Source of the DNA: Metallyticus violacea
Lineage: Eukaryota > Arthropoda > Insecta > Mantodea > Metallyticidae
Assembly: GCA_030762175.1 (NCBI GenBank)
Contig: CM060831.1
Location: 143,519,001 to 143,583,000, forward strand
Direction: 5' to 3'
Length of the DNA stretch: 64,000 nucleotides
Shown: positions 1 to 11,949 of the stretch, one piece after another
How positions within the stretch are numbered: the stretch's first letter is position 1
Layout: every line of letters starts with the position of its first letter
Notes under the pieces: model-generated
Told to the model about the DNA's origin: nothing
The model's database searches: none
What the model saw: the letters and a program-made list of their open reading frames with translations, nothing else
Position numbers and translations under genes: made by a program

Positions 1-159
1 AGATATTGCAATCTTAGTATACTTTTTATAATGAACTAACAGATGAAGGTGCATTGTTAAGTACTGAAAATAAAATTGGAAATTTAACAGGAAGTTAGAA
101 ACAGTGAAATAGATTGTTTATACACATAAAGAAGTCTGTATTAAATGATGCTATACATG

Positions 160-600
160 TTGGATGCACAAGATAAATTTAACATCGGGAACCTTTTGAA
201 CTGAACCATAAAGGATGTTATCAAAAAGGCAGGAGTGTGCCAAATAAATTGTTTGGATTGTGGTCAGAACAATAAGTAATTGAGAGACAAGAACAAAAGA
301 ACACTTTTGAATTGTAAGATATAAACAGGTGAGTAAGTCGGCAGTTACAGATCATTTTTGGACATACAACTATATCTTTGCAAAAGAAATCAAATTGTTG
401 AAAGGTACCAACAATCCCAAGGAATTAGCAATGTGGGAAAAGATTTTTATATTAAAATATGAGTATCAAGTTGTGAAATTTGATATCCTAATAATGAACT
501 TCTTGTTTCACTAAATTGGAGCCACCAGAGGTCACATTGTCACAGCTGAGGATGAGAGCAAAAGCTCTTGAAACATGTCAGTGAAGTTTCACTTAATACA
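160..600 (+). mobile_element. Penelope-like element, GIY-YIG domain remnant
   Basis: Plus-strand frames, with shifts, read as the C-terminal GIY-YIG endonuclease part of a Penelope-like retroelement. About 340-510 gives the pattern K-S-A-V-x-D-H-F-W, then I-K-L-L-K, then M-W-E-K-I-F-I. The same blocks occur in the longer copy at 12950-13666. It ends with a stem-loop (about 547-580) reading CTGAGGATG, a GC-paired hairpin, then GAAACATGTC, which recurs at the ends of other PLE copies here. Stops and frameshifts mean it is dead. It lies upstream of the terminal exon at 930 and probably in that gene's last intron. Confidence 0.6.
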
Positions 601-667
601 TACTTCTTTGTGTATATACTGAAAATAAAGTTATATTTAATTTTTAAAAATCCCAATGAAAAATACG

Positions 668-712
668 CTGATGATCTGAGATGTTAAAGAGGGTCCATAA
701 ATAAATCAAACC
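668..712 (+). repeat. 3' fragment of SINE family B
   Basis: A short stretch containing GCTGATGATCTGAGATGTTA and then a 'gtccataaataaa' tail. It closely matches the 3' end of the full-length SINE at 6030-6332 and the reverse complement of the copy at 62572-62853. Only the 3' end is present. Confidence 0.6.
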
Positions 713-929
713 AATGAAAAATATTCAATGGAAAAAAATGTTTTTACTTATAAAAGTTTTTTCCAGTTATCTGGCATAGGCTTTGTTCCATAATTGCCAG
801 ATATGAAAAATTTTACTGTATTACTTAATTTTGAATCATTATACTTAACATAATTTTAAATATTTGATGAACCTTTGTGTGCAGCTTATTTAATCATGAA
901 TTAATTATTTTTTATTTTAATTGTACTAG

Positions 930-1143
930 ATATGTAGATCCTAAGACAAAGCGCAAATATGAAGCGAGGGCTGCATTCCAGTTATTAGTTCAGCCTGGCT
1001 CTTATAAAATAGGACCTCCATCAGTGGCAGGAGTTGGCAAGACTGTAGATCCACATCTAGATCATGATGCAACAGAATGGGTGACAAAGGAGAGAGGGGC
1101 AACTGTTCTCTGTGCTCTGCTTGTCAAGCTTGAAGGACTTTAA
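930..1143 (+). CDS. 3'-terminal coding exon of an unrecognised gene
   Basis: A splice acceptor (TTTTATTTTAATTGTACTAG) ends at 929. The open frame then runs 71 codons to TAA at 1141-1143, with the first base completing a split codon. The peptide starts YVDPKTKRKYEARAAFQ, contains EWVTKERGATV and ends LVKLEGL. It has no stops and balanced composition, unlike the surrounding dead transposons. An AATAAA follows 68 bp after the stop. I do not recognise the family with confidence. The charged, Gly/Pro-containing C-terminal segment could be the end of a compact beta-rich domain, but that is only an impression. An upstream ATG at 877 is in frame but lies before the acceptor and is probably intronic. 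The rest of the gene lies left of the window. Confidence 0.6.
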
Positions 1144-1210
1144 AATATTGCATTATGGATTGTACATAATGTACAGTTTTGTGATATCAAAACCATGGAT
1201 GTAGCACTAG

Positions 1211-1216
1211 AATAAA
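1211..1216 (+). terminator. Polyadenylation signal AATAAA
   Basis: AATAAA 68 bp after the stop codon at 1143, followed within about 20-40 bp by a T-rich and then GT-containing stretch (tcttttttcttttaattg). This fits a cleavage and polyadenylation region for the terminal exon at 930-1143. Confidence 0.5.
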
Positions 1217-1239
1217 ATGTGATCTTTTTTCTTTTAATT

Positions 1240-3590
1240 GTTATAGAGCATTTGTGTTAAGAACATGTATATTTACTGTTGTATATGTTCTTTGCAAATC
1301 AGTATTTGTTTGGTACAATCATTTTCATGTGATGTGTTTTCACCAATTTTCAGTTTAATATTCTTTAAAAACCTTTTATTAGCATGTAAATTATATGTAG
1401 GTTTCTATTTATAAGGTATGCATTAATTTTAGAGCTCTGAGACTCTGAATTTCACTCTGTGCTCAACAGTGCATGAAACAGGGTTGTAATAAGAGAGACA
1501 AAAGGTAGCATTATTTTTTTGCAGCCATTCTTTTCAAATTGTGCATTGGCTTTTGTATTACTAAAACTATCCTCATTGCAAAAATCGGTTTTGCAAATTT
1601 TAGCTCCATATTTGAAGTTTCCATTTAAATAGAGAGCTTCATCCCCTAAATCTTCTCTCTCTTGCTCATATAGCAAAATATTGCTTCAAAATGTTTTTAA
1701 TGTTTTTGAAATGAGCTTTCAGCATTTGAATATGCTTCTTGCATTATAAATCCATCCAAATTTGACAATAGAAATAAAATAGCAGTATCATTTGCATATT
1801 TAAGCAGTTTCTGAATGTGTTGAGCACATTTGTCATGCGCATAAGTGATTTTGATAAAAGGAGTTTGAAAATAACTAGATTAGCTATTTCACAGAGAGAA
1901 TGTGCAAGAAAATGAAAGAAAGAAAACTGTCATGCACTAATGTGTTAAAAGAGTAAAATTCTTTAAAACGGCACTTCTTCCCATATCTCGCCAAATATTT
2001 TAATCTACAGTAAAAGAAACTTATAAAAAATTATTATCAGCTAAATGTTTCTGTCATCAGCACACTTGGCGAGAATGGTTGCTGAATGCTACACCTCTTT
2101 GCACTGCCTGCCCTTTTTGGTCTCTATGTGGTTACAGCCTCTGAAGGGTAACAAATCCCTTTTTTAACTGCATAGGAGCACTGTCATTACATGAAATTTG
2201 TTCTTCACAATTTGCTTTTGGCATATATTTTGCTGCATCATTCATAAAGCAGACATATTATGATACGATAATAATCAATTCAGCATCACTTGTGTTCATT
2301 AATTGTATAGTAATGTGTTCTCTTGGGAAAAATTAAGTTGGACATTTCTGAATAAGGCTGAAAATTATGCTGAAGCTATTTTTTATTTTTGCCTCCCCAC
2401 TTTTACCGCATTAAATTGCAGGTGTGGTACTTATAGCTAGTTGTGAATAATTAAGCCAAGTTAGCTTATAGCTCAGAAACTATGGAGCACTTTTTATAAC
2501 TAAGTGCATAGAATTTAATACAAAATGTTTTACTTTTTTGTAGATACTAAAGCATGTTGAAATTTACATTCCATATTGTACCTTGAAGCACAATTTATTA
2601 AAGCATAGAAGTTGAGTAAGGAAATGCAAATTGTTTTATAATTGTGGTGCTGATAATAGATTTATCATAATAATGAGAAAACAGCTCTTGTTGTTTTGCT
2701 CTGAAAGGTATTAACCAGATAACTGATTATGTCAGAAGTGTCCTAATGAACATGACACAAACACAAAGCATTCATTTTAATTGTGGCATCATAATGAATT
2801 GCCTTTTATGACAGCAATGATAAACTTTTTAACTGCATGCAGTTTTTATTGTTGTGATGACCATTGAGGTACTCCTCCATTATGAATTCAGTGACATGCT
2901 ACTTTAGAGCAGAAGAACCAGTACCATGTAATGAGCAAGTGATTCTTTTGTGAATATTCCATTGCTTATAGTCCTAGTCAGGCAGGTTGTTCTAGTCATT
3001 GTAACCAGAATAAAGGATCTGGCAGCATTTCCAATGTAATTTGTAGATTCCTGTAAAATAGCTAATAAGTGCAAAATCAGAAATCATGTGGTAGCTTGGT
3101 GAAATGTTAACATCACAGATGCACAAAGAATGCATTATTCTCTGAATAGGGTAGTCTCATTTACACCATCTCTACCAGTAGCACAATGTTGAACATGAGC
3201 AAAAGTATTTAAGTGATTAAGGAAGGTCACATACTATGTTTGTGATATGTGTTTATATGTGATATAGCATGCTTAATAACTATAAACAAAATAACATCTT
3301 AGCTAAGTGCCCAGATTGCCTTCCATCTAGACAACCCAGGTTTGGCAATCTGTGGCAAACAAAGCAGCTTCTGGACAGGTGTCCTCCATACACTTCAGTT
3401 TTCTCTGTCACTCATTTTGCCAACTCCTCCATCATCACCTTCATCATATGACAAAATGCAATGTGCAATAAGAAATGCAACTAGAAAGGAATATGCAATC
3501 ACTCTCTGCCACTAATGTATGGAAATTCAGTATTGATCAGACAAGTAAGTTGATTTTATATATGAACACATTATGAAAATGGTAATTTTT
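1240..3590. other. AT-rich intergenic DNA, nothing recognised
   Basis: No splice-supported reading frame, tRNA-like box pair or transposase motif seen. The short open frames at 1452-1676 (minus) and 3269-3451 (plus) have no recognisable content. Confidence 0.4.
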
Positions 3591-3599
3591 GTAATTTTT

Positions 3600-3950
3600 A
3601 CTACATATCACTCAAATTTTCACCAATATATTTAGACATGATTCAAAGGTGGTTGCATTCATCATTTTCAACTTCTCTATGTGGTTTGTAAATGTCTCTC
3701 TATTTGTTTTACAAATTTGGAAATGTCATTATGTTTTGGAAGATCAAAAATCAATCAACTCTTCTTTATTCTTATATGTAAATAAATTTTCCCAAACTCT
3801 CAGTTCTATTGGCTTTTGAATCGCTTTAAGAAATTTTGGCTCTTTTTGAATTTCATAATTTTTAGGTAAAATGAGATGCTATTGTCAATTTTTCAGTAAG
3901 TTTATGTTCAACATTTCTCACATGCTCCTTGAAACAAAGAGTACTGTCAT
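3600..3950 (-). mobile_element. Penelope-like element, GIY-YIG fragment (minus)
   Basis: The minus strand reads F-K-E-H-V-R-N-V-E-H-K, then T-E-K-x-T-I-A-S-H-F, then N-S-K-R-A-K-I, broken by stops. These match the R-F-K-E-H ... T-E-K-S ... N-H-F blocks of the PLE ORF at 12950-13666. It sits head to head with the plus-strand PLE piece at 4150-4520, one of several inverted PLE pairs here. Confidence 0.5.
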
Positions 3951-4149
3951 CATTCCCCCCTTCCTCCCCTAGTTTTTGAGACTTATAATTTCTCATTGAC
4001 ATGATCTGTTTAATAGTCATTATTCTGTGCTATGTCCATTAATATTTTAATTTATATTCTGCTTTCCAAAACTGTACAAACTTGCCATAATCAATAGCCT
4101 GCATTCAAAATAATAAACTTACCCCTAAACAAAACAGAATGTAAATTAA

Positions 4150-4520
4150 AATATTAATAAATATAACACAGAAAAATGGGTACTCAATAGATAGTGTTAA
4201 TAATAAAATTAAATACTTTAAAAACTGGAAAAAAATCACCACCACCTTGAAAGGCTACACAGAAAAGCACATTTGTAGAAAGTTTACTTCCCACCCTTTG
4301 GCTCACAGCAAATTTAAAAAATATTCAAAAATTATAATATTGTTTTTGGCTCCAATACATTATTAGAATCCCAATATAACTTAAAGACCTCCTAAAAACC
4401 AATATAAAGGATAAAATTCCTCCAGGCAAACAAGGATTGCATCTCCAAATTTGTAACCTACAGAGCGACATCAGCAGAATCCATGCTGAGGGTGAAGGCA
4501 ACTGCCTTCAAAACATGTCC
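4150..4520 (+). mobile_element. Penelope-like element fragment with terminal stem-loop
   Basis: Plus-strand frames give T-L-K-G-Y with T-E-K-H, then a T-L-W-L-T-A-N-L-K-N-I-Q-K block, then N-I-K-D-K-I-P-P-G-K-Q. This is collinear with the start of the PLE protein at 12950-13666 (TTLKGYKGD, FHPWAHQKFQKI, NTKDKIPPGKQ). The GIY-YIG core is then skipped, and the fragment ends in the conserved hairpin CTGAGGGTGAAGGC..GCCTTC..AAAACATGTCC (4481-4520). It is an internally deleted, dead copy. Confidence 0.55.
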
Positions 4521-4737
4521 AAGTAAGATGGTGAAAATTAGTGCATTATTAGTGGTATCTAGTTAAAATTATAATTTAATGTTTCATTTCAATGTGAAAA
4601 TTCCCACAAAAGACATGGCAATTTGAGGAACTTGGAAGCGAGGAATAGAATACTTCAGTGAAGGACAGAAAAGAGTTTCCTTCACTTCCTTTATTAAGTT
4701 TGGTAACACTTCAGTGGTCTAAACAAAAAAAATGTGT

Positions 4738-4757
4738 GTATATATATATATATATAT
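4738..4757. repeat. (TA)n microsatellite
   Basis: A short run of alternating T and A, flanked by GTGTG on the left and TGTATG on the right. Confidence 0.8.
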
Positions 4758-4759
4758 GT

Positions 4760-6000
4760 ATGTAGGCTTCCAGGACCTGTGTTATCAATGTCATAGATAT
4801 CTTAAACTTCCAAAGAACACCATATCTTTGTGGTGTTTTATGACTGACATTTTGCTCAACCTGTGGGGTCCTTCTAATAGCCAAAAATAGCTCACAACTT
4901 GGAAGTTCAATATACTTATCTAAAAACATTGATTAATTATTTTAATTTTTTTGTTCATAAGCTACAGTTAGCATAGATTTTGTTCCCAGGCTCAACTTCA
5001 AACCATAGAAACTAAAAAATAACAAATAATCAAAATGAACAAACAACACAAAATTAAATTAGCAGAAGTTGCACTTTTCCCCCTTCTCCATCTCGTATGC
5101 CTTTATCTTCAGGAATCCAGAAGTTACTGACTGCACCATTGGTTAAAATAGGTGACAAGGCTTTCATCTTTAACAAAATAAAGGTCTCCCCAAACTGTTA
5201 ACGTCCATTTTGTATGACAACAAAATAAATTTCCACACATATTGTTCACTATACATATCCATTTCTTCTTAACTATAAATAAAAATTCTACTAAGTTTCT
5301 GATATGTGACATATATAAACATATTCTTAATTATGACCTCTCTTCTAATCCCAAGCCACTTCTGTATCAATCTTTTTCTCCATAAAAAATAAAAGCTTCT
5401 GCAGCTTACGTAACAGAAAATGCATGGTCATTAACAGGTTCTCCCAAAACATAATAAATGTAAAGGAATTTTTATTAATAATAATGAAGTAAAAATGTGC
5501 AAGAAGATGCATGAATTTTGAATGATTGTTACTATTTTTTGCTGCATTTAGTCACTGATTTGATTCCTTTTTTGCATTTCTGGATGTGATAGTACTCGCA
5601 TGTTTCCCTGCAAAAGGAGCATATGCATCCTTAATATCTATTAACTATTTAAAAACACTTTCTGGCTTCACTTGTTTCATGGATCTTTGTCCAAGTCCTC
5701 AGCTTTGAATATATCTCCAGCAAGTGAAGTCAGAAAGCATGTTTTTAAATAGACTCACAAGAGACTGTTAATGAGTGCTTCACTGTGTTAAATTCCATAT
5801 TTAATTAATATTTAAAATATACATTCCTTCCTCACTTTGTGAAAGTGAGATATTGCACTTAGCCAGTGGTAAAATCCAATGGACTGCCAGTCTTATAATT
5901 ACATGTCACAGCTCTTGGTTTCCTTGCATCAATTTCGTGTCCATCATGGCATCTGTGGAGTTGGAATCTTGCCATAAAACTCCACCCTCTTTTTTATCTC
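4760..6000. other. AT-rich intergenic DNA, nothing recognised
   Basis: No coding, tRNA-like or transposon signal that I can support. A short TC-rich run (about 5998-6014) lies just before the SINE at 6030. Confidence 0.35.
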
Positions 6001-6029
6001 TCTCTCTCTCCCCCATCACATGCAAAATC

Positions 6030-6332
6030 GGTTCTGGTAGTGTAGTGGTAACCATACTTGCCTCCTAAACCCAAGATCGCAGGATCAAACCCAGCCAGGA
6101 CTGATGGATTTTTTCGGGAGTAAAAATCCTAAGTAAAAATCCTAAGTATGGCTTCCTTTGGAAGGGAAGTAAAGCCGTGTCCCATATTGTACATTTACAG
6201 CATGAAAAATAACCTCAACCCTGAGAAAGGAGGCCTCTGAGCAAAATTTGTTGATCGTTTCACGCCCTGATTAGAATGGGATGCTGATGACCTGAGATGT
6301 TAAAGAGTGTCCATAAATAAAACATCAAAAAA
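6030..6332 (+). repeat. SINE family B, tRNA-headed, full length
   Basis: The 5' head reads GGTTCTGGTAGTGTAGTGGTA, which matches a tRNA A-box region. A decayed B-box-like GGATCAAACCC follows at about 6082-6092. The body (TTCCTTTGGAAGGGAAGTAAAG, then AGGCCTCTGAGCAAAATTTG) and the tail (GACCTGAGATGTTAAAGAGTG, then CCATAAATAAA) match the minus-strand copy at 62572-62853 and the fragment at 668-712. This is a pol III-derived short interspersed element that needs LINE machinery to move. Confidence 0.75.
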
Positions 6333-6419
6333 TTCGCTTACATGCTTTGCTAGATGAATGAATGTAGAAACTTGAACTTAAATCTTCAGTAAAGAAAGTT
6401 TCTTTTTTCAGTTTATATG

Positions 6420-7620
6420 CAAGTTTTGATTGTATGTTTATTGGCACATATTCAGGAATCTAGCTTTTATCTTTTCAGTAGTTATTATGTTGGTTATTAT
6501 GGGGCTTACTGCTTTGTAGTAAATTCTCAGAGTGGACTCAGGAAAGTTTTATGCAGTTCCTTTATTGGGAATATAGCTTTAATGGCTGCTGCCTTTTCTT
6601 TAATATTATTTGATATACCAATTTTTGTAGTTGTAGGGTTACTTCTAAGTATTTAAATATTTGAATTGTATCAAGATGTTTTGCCCTTAAATTTGATGTG
6701 TTTATTTTACGTTAACTATTTCTGAAGATCATATGTACTATGTTGGTCTCATTTTTATTTCAAGAGAGTTTTCTTCAGTCCAAGTCCTCAGTTTATTTAC
6801 TGCTTCCTGGAGACTTGACAGACTTTAAGAGCCCAGTACCATACCATATCAGGCTGATGGGATTGCCCATCATTATTCCATTGGTCTGAAAGTGTGGTGT
6901 CATTGTTGATGTGTACTATATTGTAGGTCAGGATGTTCTTAAGTAGAATCATGAAGTTTTCCCAAATCATACATGCCAGTTCTATAAGTTTTTTCTCCTT
7001 GTATATTGTCAAATGCCTTTTTATAGTCTATGAAAAGTGTATGGTGTTTGCCTCTTGGTTGCAGTGACTCTATTTCACTTTATTAAGTTCTCTATGTCTG
7101 GATTATGGTGCATTATTGTCCCAAGCCATATGTTGATTAGGAATTTGATGATCAATTTCTGCATCAGCTTTTCTGTAATTACTTTGAAGAATATTTTGAA
7201 ATCATTGTTTTCTAGTGTAATCCTGAATAAATTAGAACCAGCAATATTTCCTTTCATTTTATCTAGGGATTTGATTGTTGACCTCTATGACTCAGGTATT
7301 TTCAGCTGACTGTACATATTTTGAAAGTGTTGCTCAATAGTTCTAGGAGCAGATTCTCCAATACTTTGATGTGCTCATTGTATACTCCTTTAGGATATAT
7401 TATCTTCTTGTTTGTTATATAGCTCTTTAAACTTCCTATTGGATATTTGGAGTGTGCTTATTCCAGTTTCCATGGGTGTTGCTGAAATGATGTCTGGGGA
7501 TATGTGAACCTGTTAAGTATGGCAGAGCAGTGGCTTTTCCATGTTTGCATTTTTATTATATTATGCTGGTTGCATATCTTTTTCTTTAAGTCAATGAAGG
7601 AATTCTTGTGTGCTTCTTCA
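6420..7620 (-). mobile_element. LINE reverse transcriptase remnant (group 2)
   Basis: Minus-strand frames, with several shifts, follow a non-LTR reverse transcriptase in order. First comes a W-R-x-S/N-Y-R-like zone and a 'CGIPNQHMAWDNNAP'-like segment. Then I-Q-G-E-K-L-I-E-L (7.0-6.95 kb, in the position of the F-D-x-V-Q finger/palm block). Then F-K-Y-L-E-V-T-L-Q and I-K-E-K-A-A-A-I-K-A-I-F-P-I-K-E-L-H-K (about 6650-6540), and last S-P-I-I-T-N (about 6490). This is the usual order palm, then thumb, then C-terminal part. No frame is long enough for a working protein. The plus-strand open frame at 6417-6656 is its shadow. Confidence 0.5.
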
Positions 7621-7639
7621 AATTAAGGAATTATTGACA

Positions 7640-8140
7640 ATGAAAATTGGACGTAACATAATGTAAACATAAAAGCTTGAGATCAGATTATTCAATGGAA
7701 CTATTTACAATTACTTATGTAAACAGCTGACATATGTTAAATATCCTAGAATGTGATGCTATTCTGTTTGGGAACCATTTTCAATAGATTTGTGCTGCTA
7801 CGGGCTCATTATGATGCATTTTACCATAAATGAGTAACATTTCAAGTTACTCTGCATTTATAATCTATGTACTGTCTTTCAAAGTATCATCATTTGTTCG
7901 ACATTCAGAGGTAAACAGTTGAAAGAACTATTGTTTCAGTGACTGAATGAATTTATTCAATATTACAAATACCAAGCAAAGCATAGTTTACAAAATTATA
8001 GAGTTACAATTTAATTTACATAACATAATTTACATAAACACAAAATCTCCAAAAGTTCAGCACAACAAAACAGGCCCTCCCATATCCCAACCACCAGGTT
8101 ATTTGTATGGTAAAGGGCTCCTAAAATGAATTACTAATTT
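7640..8140. other. AT-rich spacer, nothing recognised
   Basis: No motif supported between the two LINE remnants. Confidence 0.3.
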
Positions 8141-8143
8141 TCA

Positions 8144-9680
8144 TCACTGCACGTGATGAAGCTCCTTCTTTATACTTCTTCTCCACTTATCTCTTACTTT
8201 TCCTAAAAATTCCCCTATCTTAATCATTTTCTCTAATGTCATTTCTGATAACATTTTTGTTGCCACTATTTCTTGTTGTAATTTGTCCCATTTTCCAACC
8301 CAGATATTATACCTCCAACTTTTTACCTTTTTACATTCAATTAAATATGGAACCGTCTTACCACTTTCCCATACATAATGCATCTTTCTTTATAATTTAT
8401 CTTTAGCCCTTTTAAAATAATACCCCTGTATGCATCCATACAAAACCTATTCTTCCAAATTGATCACAAGTATCTATATATTTCTCCCATCTCCAATTTC
8501 TTTTAACTACTTTATGTAAATGTAAGGAAATTTATCCTCTAAGCTAGCCCAGATCTTTTGTCTCTCTATATCTTCTACCCTCTGCTCACTTCCATCCACA
8601 AACATTATTTTCACCCATTTGCCATCATCTCCCATTCCAAATTCTAATAGGATTTTGTTTTTTAAAGTAAAACTACTTAAAATCATGTTAACACATTAAA
8701 AACACCCTTGATGTTCAATTCTTAAAACTTTTAAAATTAAAACTGGGTCATGTTTCATGAGACCTTGCTCACATTGTCAACCATAGAATGACAGACAGTT
8801 CAAATTATGTTTGAGGTGTAAGTGACTGTGGGTGCTCTTTTAATCTACCTAAGATTTTATGATCATTTCACAGTGTGGATTCCTACATTCATCATTAATT
8901 GTAATTCTAATAGTTTTCCCACCTCTCCAAGCCAACACTCTCTTCCCAATACATCTCTTTGGTACATAAGACATTCTTTTAGTATATCATTATTGTCTAG
9001 TTTCAAACACCTATACCTATATTTTAAGATTCTTTCCACTATTATTTCTTTCCTTCTTACTCTTCCTAATTGTACCATACTTACCCCTCTTGGTGAACTT
9101 TTTGGTAACCCCAGAACCTCTCTACAAAACTTATATGCACTACAACAATCTTTGTCCACCCCTTTGACATTCCCCAAATTTCCACTGCATACATCATCTT
9201 CAACTCGGAACACAATCCCATATATCTTTCTGCCCATTTCATCGACAATGTGGGAACTTTATATAAGCTTATTCTAACAGCTTTCATAGCTAACCTTCTT
9301 TTTGCTTGTGCACATTTAGACTGGACCTCCCACCTTCCATTACTCATAAATCTCACCCCCAAATAATCATATTCTTTCACTACTTCTATTGGGCTTGTAT
9401 TTATAAACCATCTCTCATCTTTTCTTAATTTTGTTCCTTTTTTAAATACTATTGACTTTGATTTATTGGTTATTTATCCTCATGTTCCATTCTGCACAAT
9501 ATCTAATAATTTCATAATTGGCATGCTGTAATCCTATCACAGTTATGCCCCTATTGTAAGATCATTCACAAAAAGCAATCCTGGTACTTCTTTCTTTCCA
9601 ATAATTGGGCAATGTCTATTTTTTCCCTTAATCCTATCTAGGATATCATCTATAAAAATTAACTATTAAGGAATGTACAG
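8144..9680 (-). mobile_element. LINE group 1, C-terminal half of ORF2 (truncated, frameshifted)
   Basis: The minus strand reads E-Y-D-Y-L-G-V-R-F (about 9375), A-K-R-R-L-A-M-K-A-V, then A-V-E-I-W-G-M-S. It continues F-C-R-E-V-L-G-L-P-K-S-S-P-R-G-V and L-G-R-V-R-R-K, then a tryptophan- and lysine-rich tail ending G-K-V-R-D-K-W-R before the stop at 8144. Known non-LTR polymerases have this order: thumb (Y-L-G), A-E-I-W-G, G-L-P-R-x-A-P-x-G, C-terminal zinc-knuckle/helical region. The same order appears at 41545-43220. At least three frames are needed, so it is a dead, 5'-truncated copy. The plus-strand open frame at 8822-9277 is its shadow. Confidence 0.65.
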
Positions 9681-9689
9681 CACAGCAGT

Positions 9690-11900
9690 TGAACTTAAAA
9701 TTTAAAATGCACACAGCTTATTTGATTCATTGATCTGCAGGGTTATCATTTTGTAATTCTGCAGTTAACACAAAAATAATGGACCTTGCAAAGCTTATAA
9801 TCAGAATACTATGAAGCTTCTAAATGCAAAATAAGTGCTAAATATGGACAAGAAGATTATATTGCCATTTTCCATAGAAAATAGCTCCAAATTACAATGA
9901 ATTACATAAACATTGTGATTTGAGAAGGTAGCCAATTACCAATATTTTGTCGAAAACCACTTCAAACAAACAAAATGATGCCAAACCTTTTCTTCTGTGT
10001 ATGACAAAGAATCAACCTATAGAAGTAAAGTCATGGGTCTCTTTTCACTCTTTCTCATAAACTACCTTCATATCCTTGCAAAATATTTATTTCCCCTTCA
10101 TTTACATCAATTTTTATAATACTTAAAACTTTAGACTTGAATTTTTGTGGAATTATGTTTACTAGACATATGCCAGGTGCCTGTTTAGACCACTGAATAT
10201 TTTTTTGAAAAAGGCATATGAATATAATTTTGCAAGTTTGTAAGAGGATTTGCTGTAGCTAATTGTCATCTTCCATGCTTTGAAAATAAAAATGCCTGCA
10301 ATATAACAAACATAATTTAAGATACTTCTACTTGCACCAGATGCAGTTATTTCATAAAGCATTTATATCCCTTTGCTTCTAGTCTCCTTATGTGTATTAT
10401 TAATGTATATAGTAATAATAAAACAGTTAAAACTTTATTTGTTCATCACAGAAACCATTCTTGAAAGCATCTTGTGCTTTATATCATTTGCATGCACCAA
10501 GCTATAGCAAGATATCCATCATGACTCAATGAAACATATTATGTAGGTTGATCTCAGATCTCTCTATTTAAAAATATAGAAAATAGTCATTATTAACATG
10601 TTGGCTGTTATTTCTGTCATTCCTCCTACAGGTAATATTATCTGTAGAAAAATATCCTGTCCATCTCTGTTAGAGAACCATTATGCATGTAGAATATGAA
10701 ATTATTTTAAAAATTATTATTTTCAAGTTAAACATGTTATGTGAGTGGGGAATGGTAGCATTGTGTGTAAGTTGATATATTTTACACATCATGGAAAAAT
10801 ATCTAGGAAGATAGTTTGCTCTGCCTTCGCTCTATGAAATTATTACTGCTAGTATGAAGATGTTCATTGCAAAAGTTTTTTGCAGAAAACATAGAACTTC
10901 TGATCAAGATAAATAAGATGCTTTTAAAAATGAAAGACAAATAATTTAAATATTTTTGGTTTATTTTCAAAACTAGAAATTGGAAAGAAAGAGCAAAATG
11001 AATAATGCAAGCTATTCACAGAAACTGTGCTGTAATCTGAAAGAGGGTTTTATTTTCAAGACTAACAGATTATACAAAACAAAGCATTTATATCATTAAA
11101 TAGATGAGGAGAACTTGTCTTTAAACTCAACAGGAATGATGCAAACTTTTATTCAAAAAAGTATTTTTGATTCCATAGCATATTAAATTAATACAATGAT
11201 TATTTTTGTACTAATTTTAACAAATGTTTAAAGTGATAACACTTTTCACATTCTTAATATGCATTTTATGGTTGGCGCAGGCTCATTAGCATAATAAAAC
11301 ATTAATTATTATTGAAATTCAACAGAAATTGTCTTTACAAATGTATCAAGAAGAGTTTTTGTGCTAAATTTATTGATACTGTAATAGTAAAATTTGCTAT
11401 TGATTCACTGTTTTTCTCAAGATTTATCTAGAGCTGTTATTCTGAAAAAAAAAAAAAAAATTGTCTTGAAACTTTCAAAATGTGATTATTTTATTTATTT
11501 ATTTATTCTAGTTTATTCATTAAATTTCTCTTTTTCTTTCTTATAATGCTTTATTTATAGTTTGCTGTAACATTAGGAACAATTGTATAGTGATAAATTT
11601 TATTGTGTGTGTGAAGTAACTATTCATTTTAACATAGATCTTGCAACTGTAGCAAACAATATGTTTTACAATTAGTGTACCAATTGGAATCAAATAATTA
11701 ACCACAGAGCAAAGATTTTATAGCAATATAACTATATGTGATAATGCATAGCATTTCTTTATAGTTTAAAAATACTTGGCATAAGTGCTCTAGCATGTTG
11801 TGCCCATCTAGGGGTCGTTAAACATTTAAAACATCACCTTGAGCTGCATTGAATCGGATATCCCACTCTCTGCCAAACCCAGCATTTCTTTAATAATCTG
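9690..11900. other. AT-rich intergenic DNA, nothing recognised
   Basis: Only scattered short open frames without recognisable content. A homopolymer A run (about 11443-11460), followed by ATTT repeats, is the only obvious simple sequence. Confidence 0.35.
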
Positions 11901-11949
11901 AACACTAATGAAGATATTGTAATGAACTTTGAAGCAGACTTACTTCACT

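Noticed and set aside
877..929. ATG at 877 as a true start of the 88-codon frame
   Set aside because: The first 17 codons overlap a strong acceptor tract, and the residues (FNHELIIFYFNCTR) are low-complexity intron-like sequence; the exon from 930 is better supported.
6417..6656. 79-codon hydrophobic frame preceded by a good pyrimidine-AG, possibly a membrane-protein exon
   Set aside because: The minus strand over the same bases follows LINE reverse-transcriptase blocks (FKYLEVTLQ, IKEKAAAIKAIFPIKELHK), which explains it better.
8822..9277. 151-codon plus-strand open frame
   Set aside because: Shadow of the LINE group 1 polymerase on the minus strand, which has recognisable motifs in the same place.
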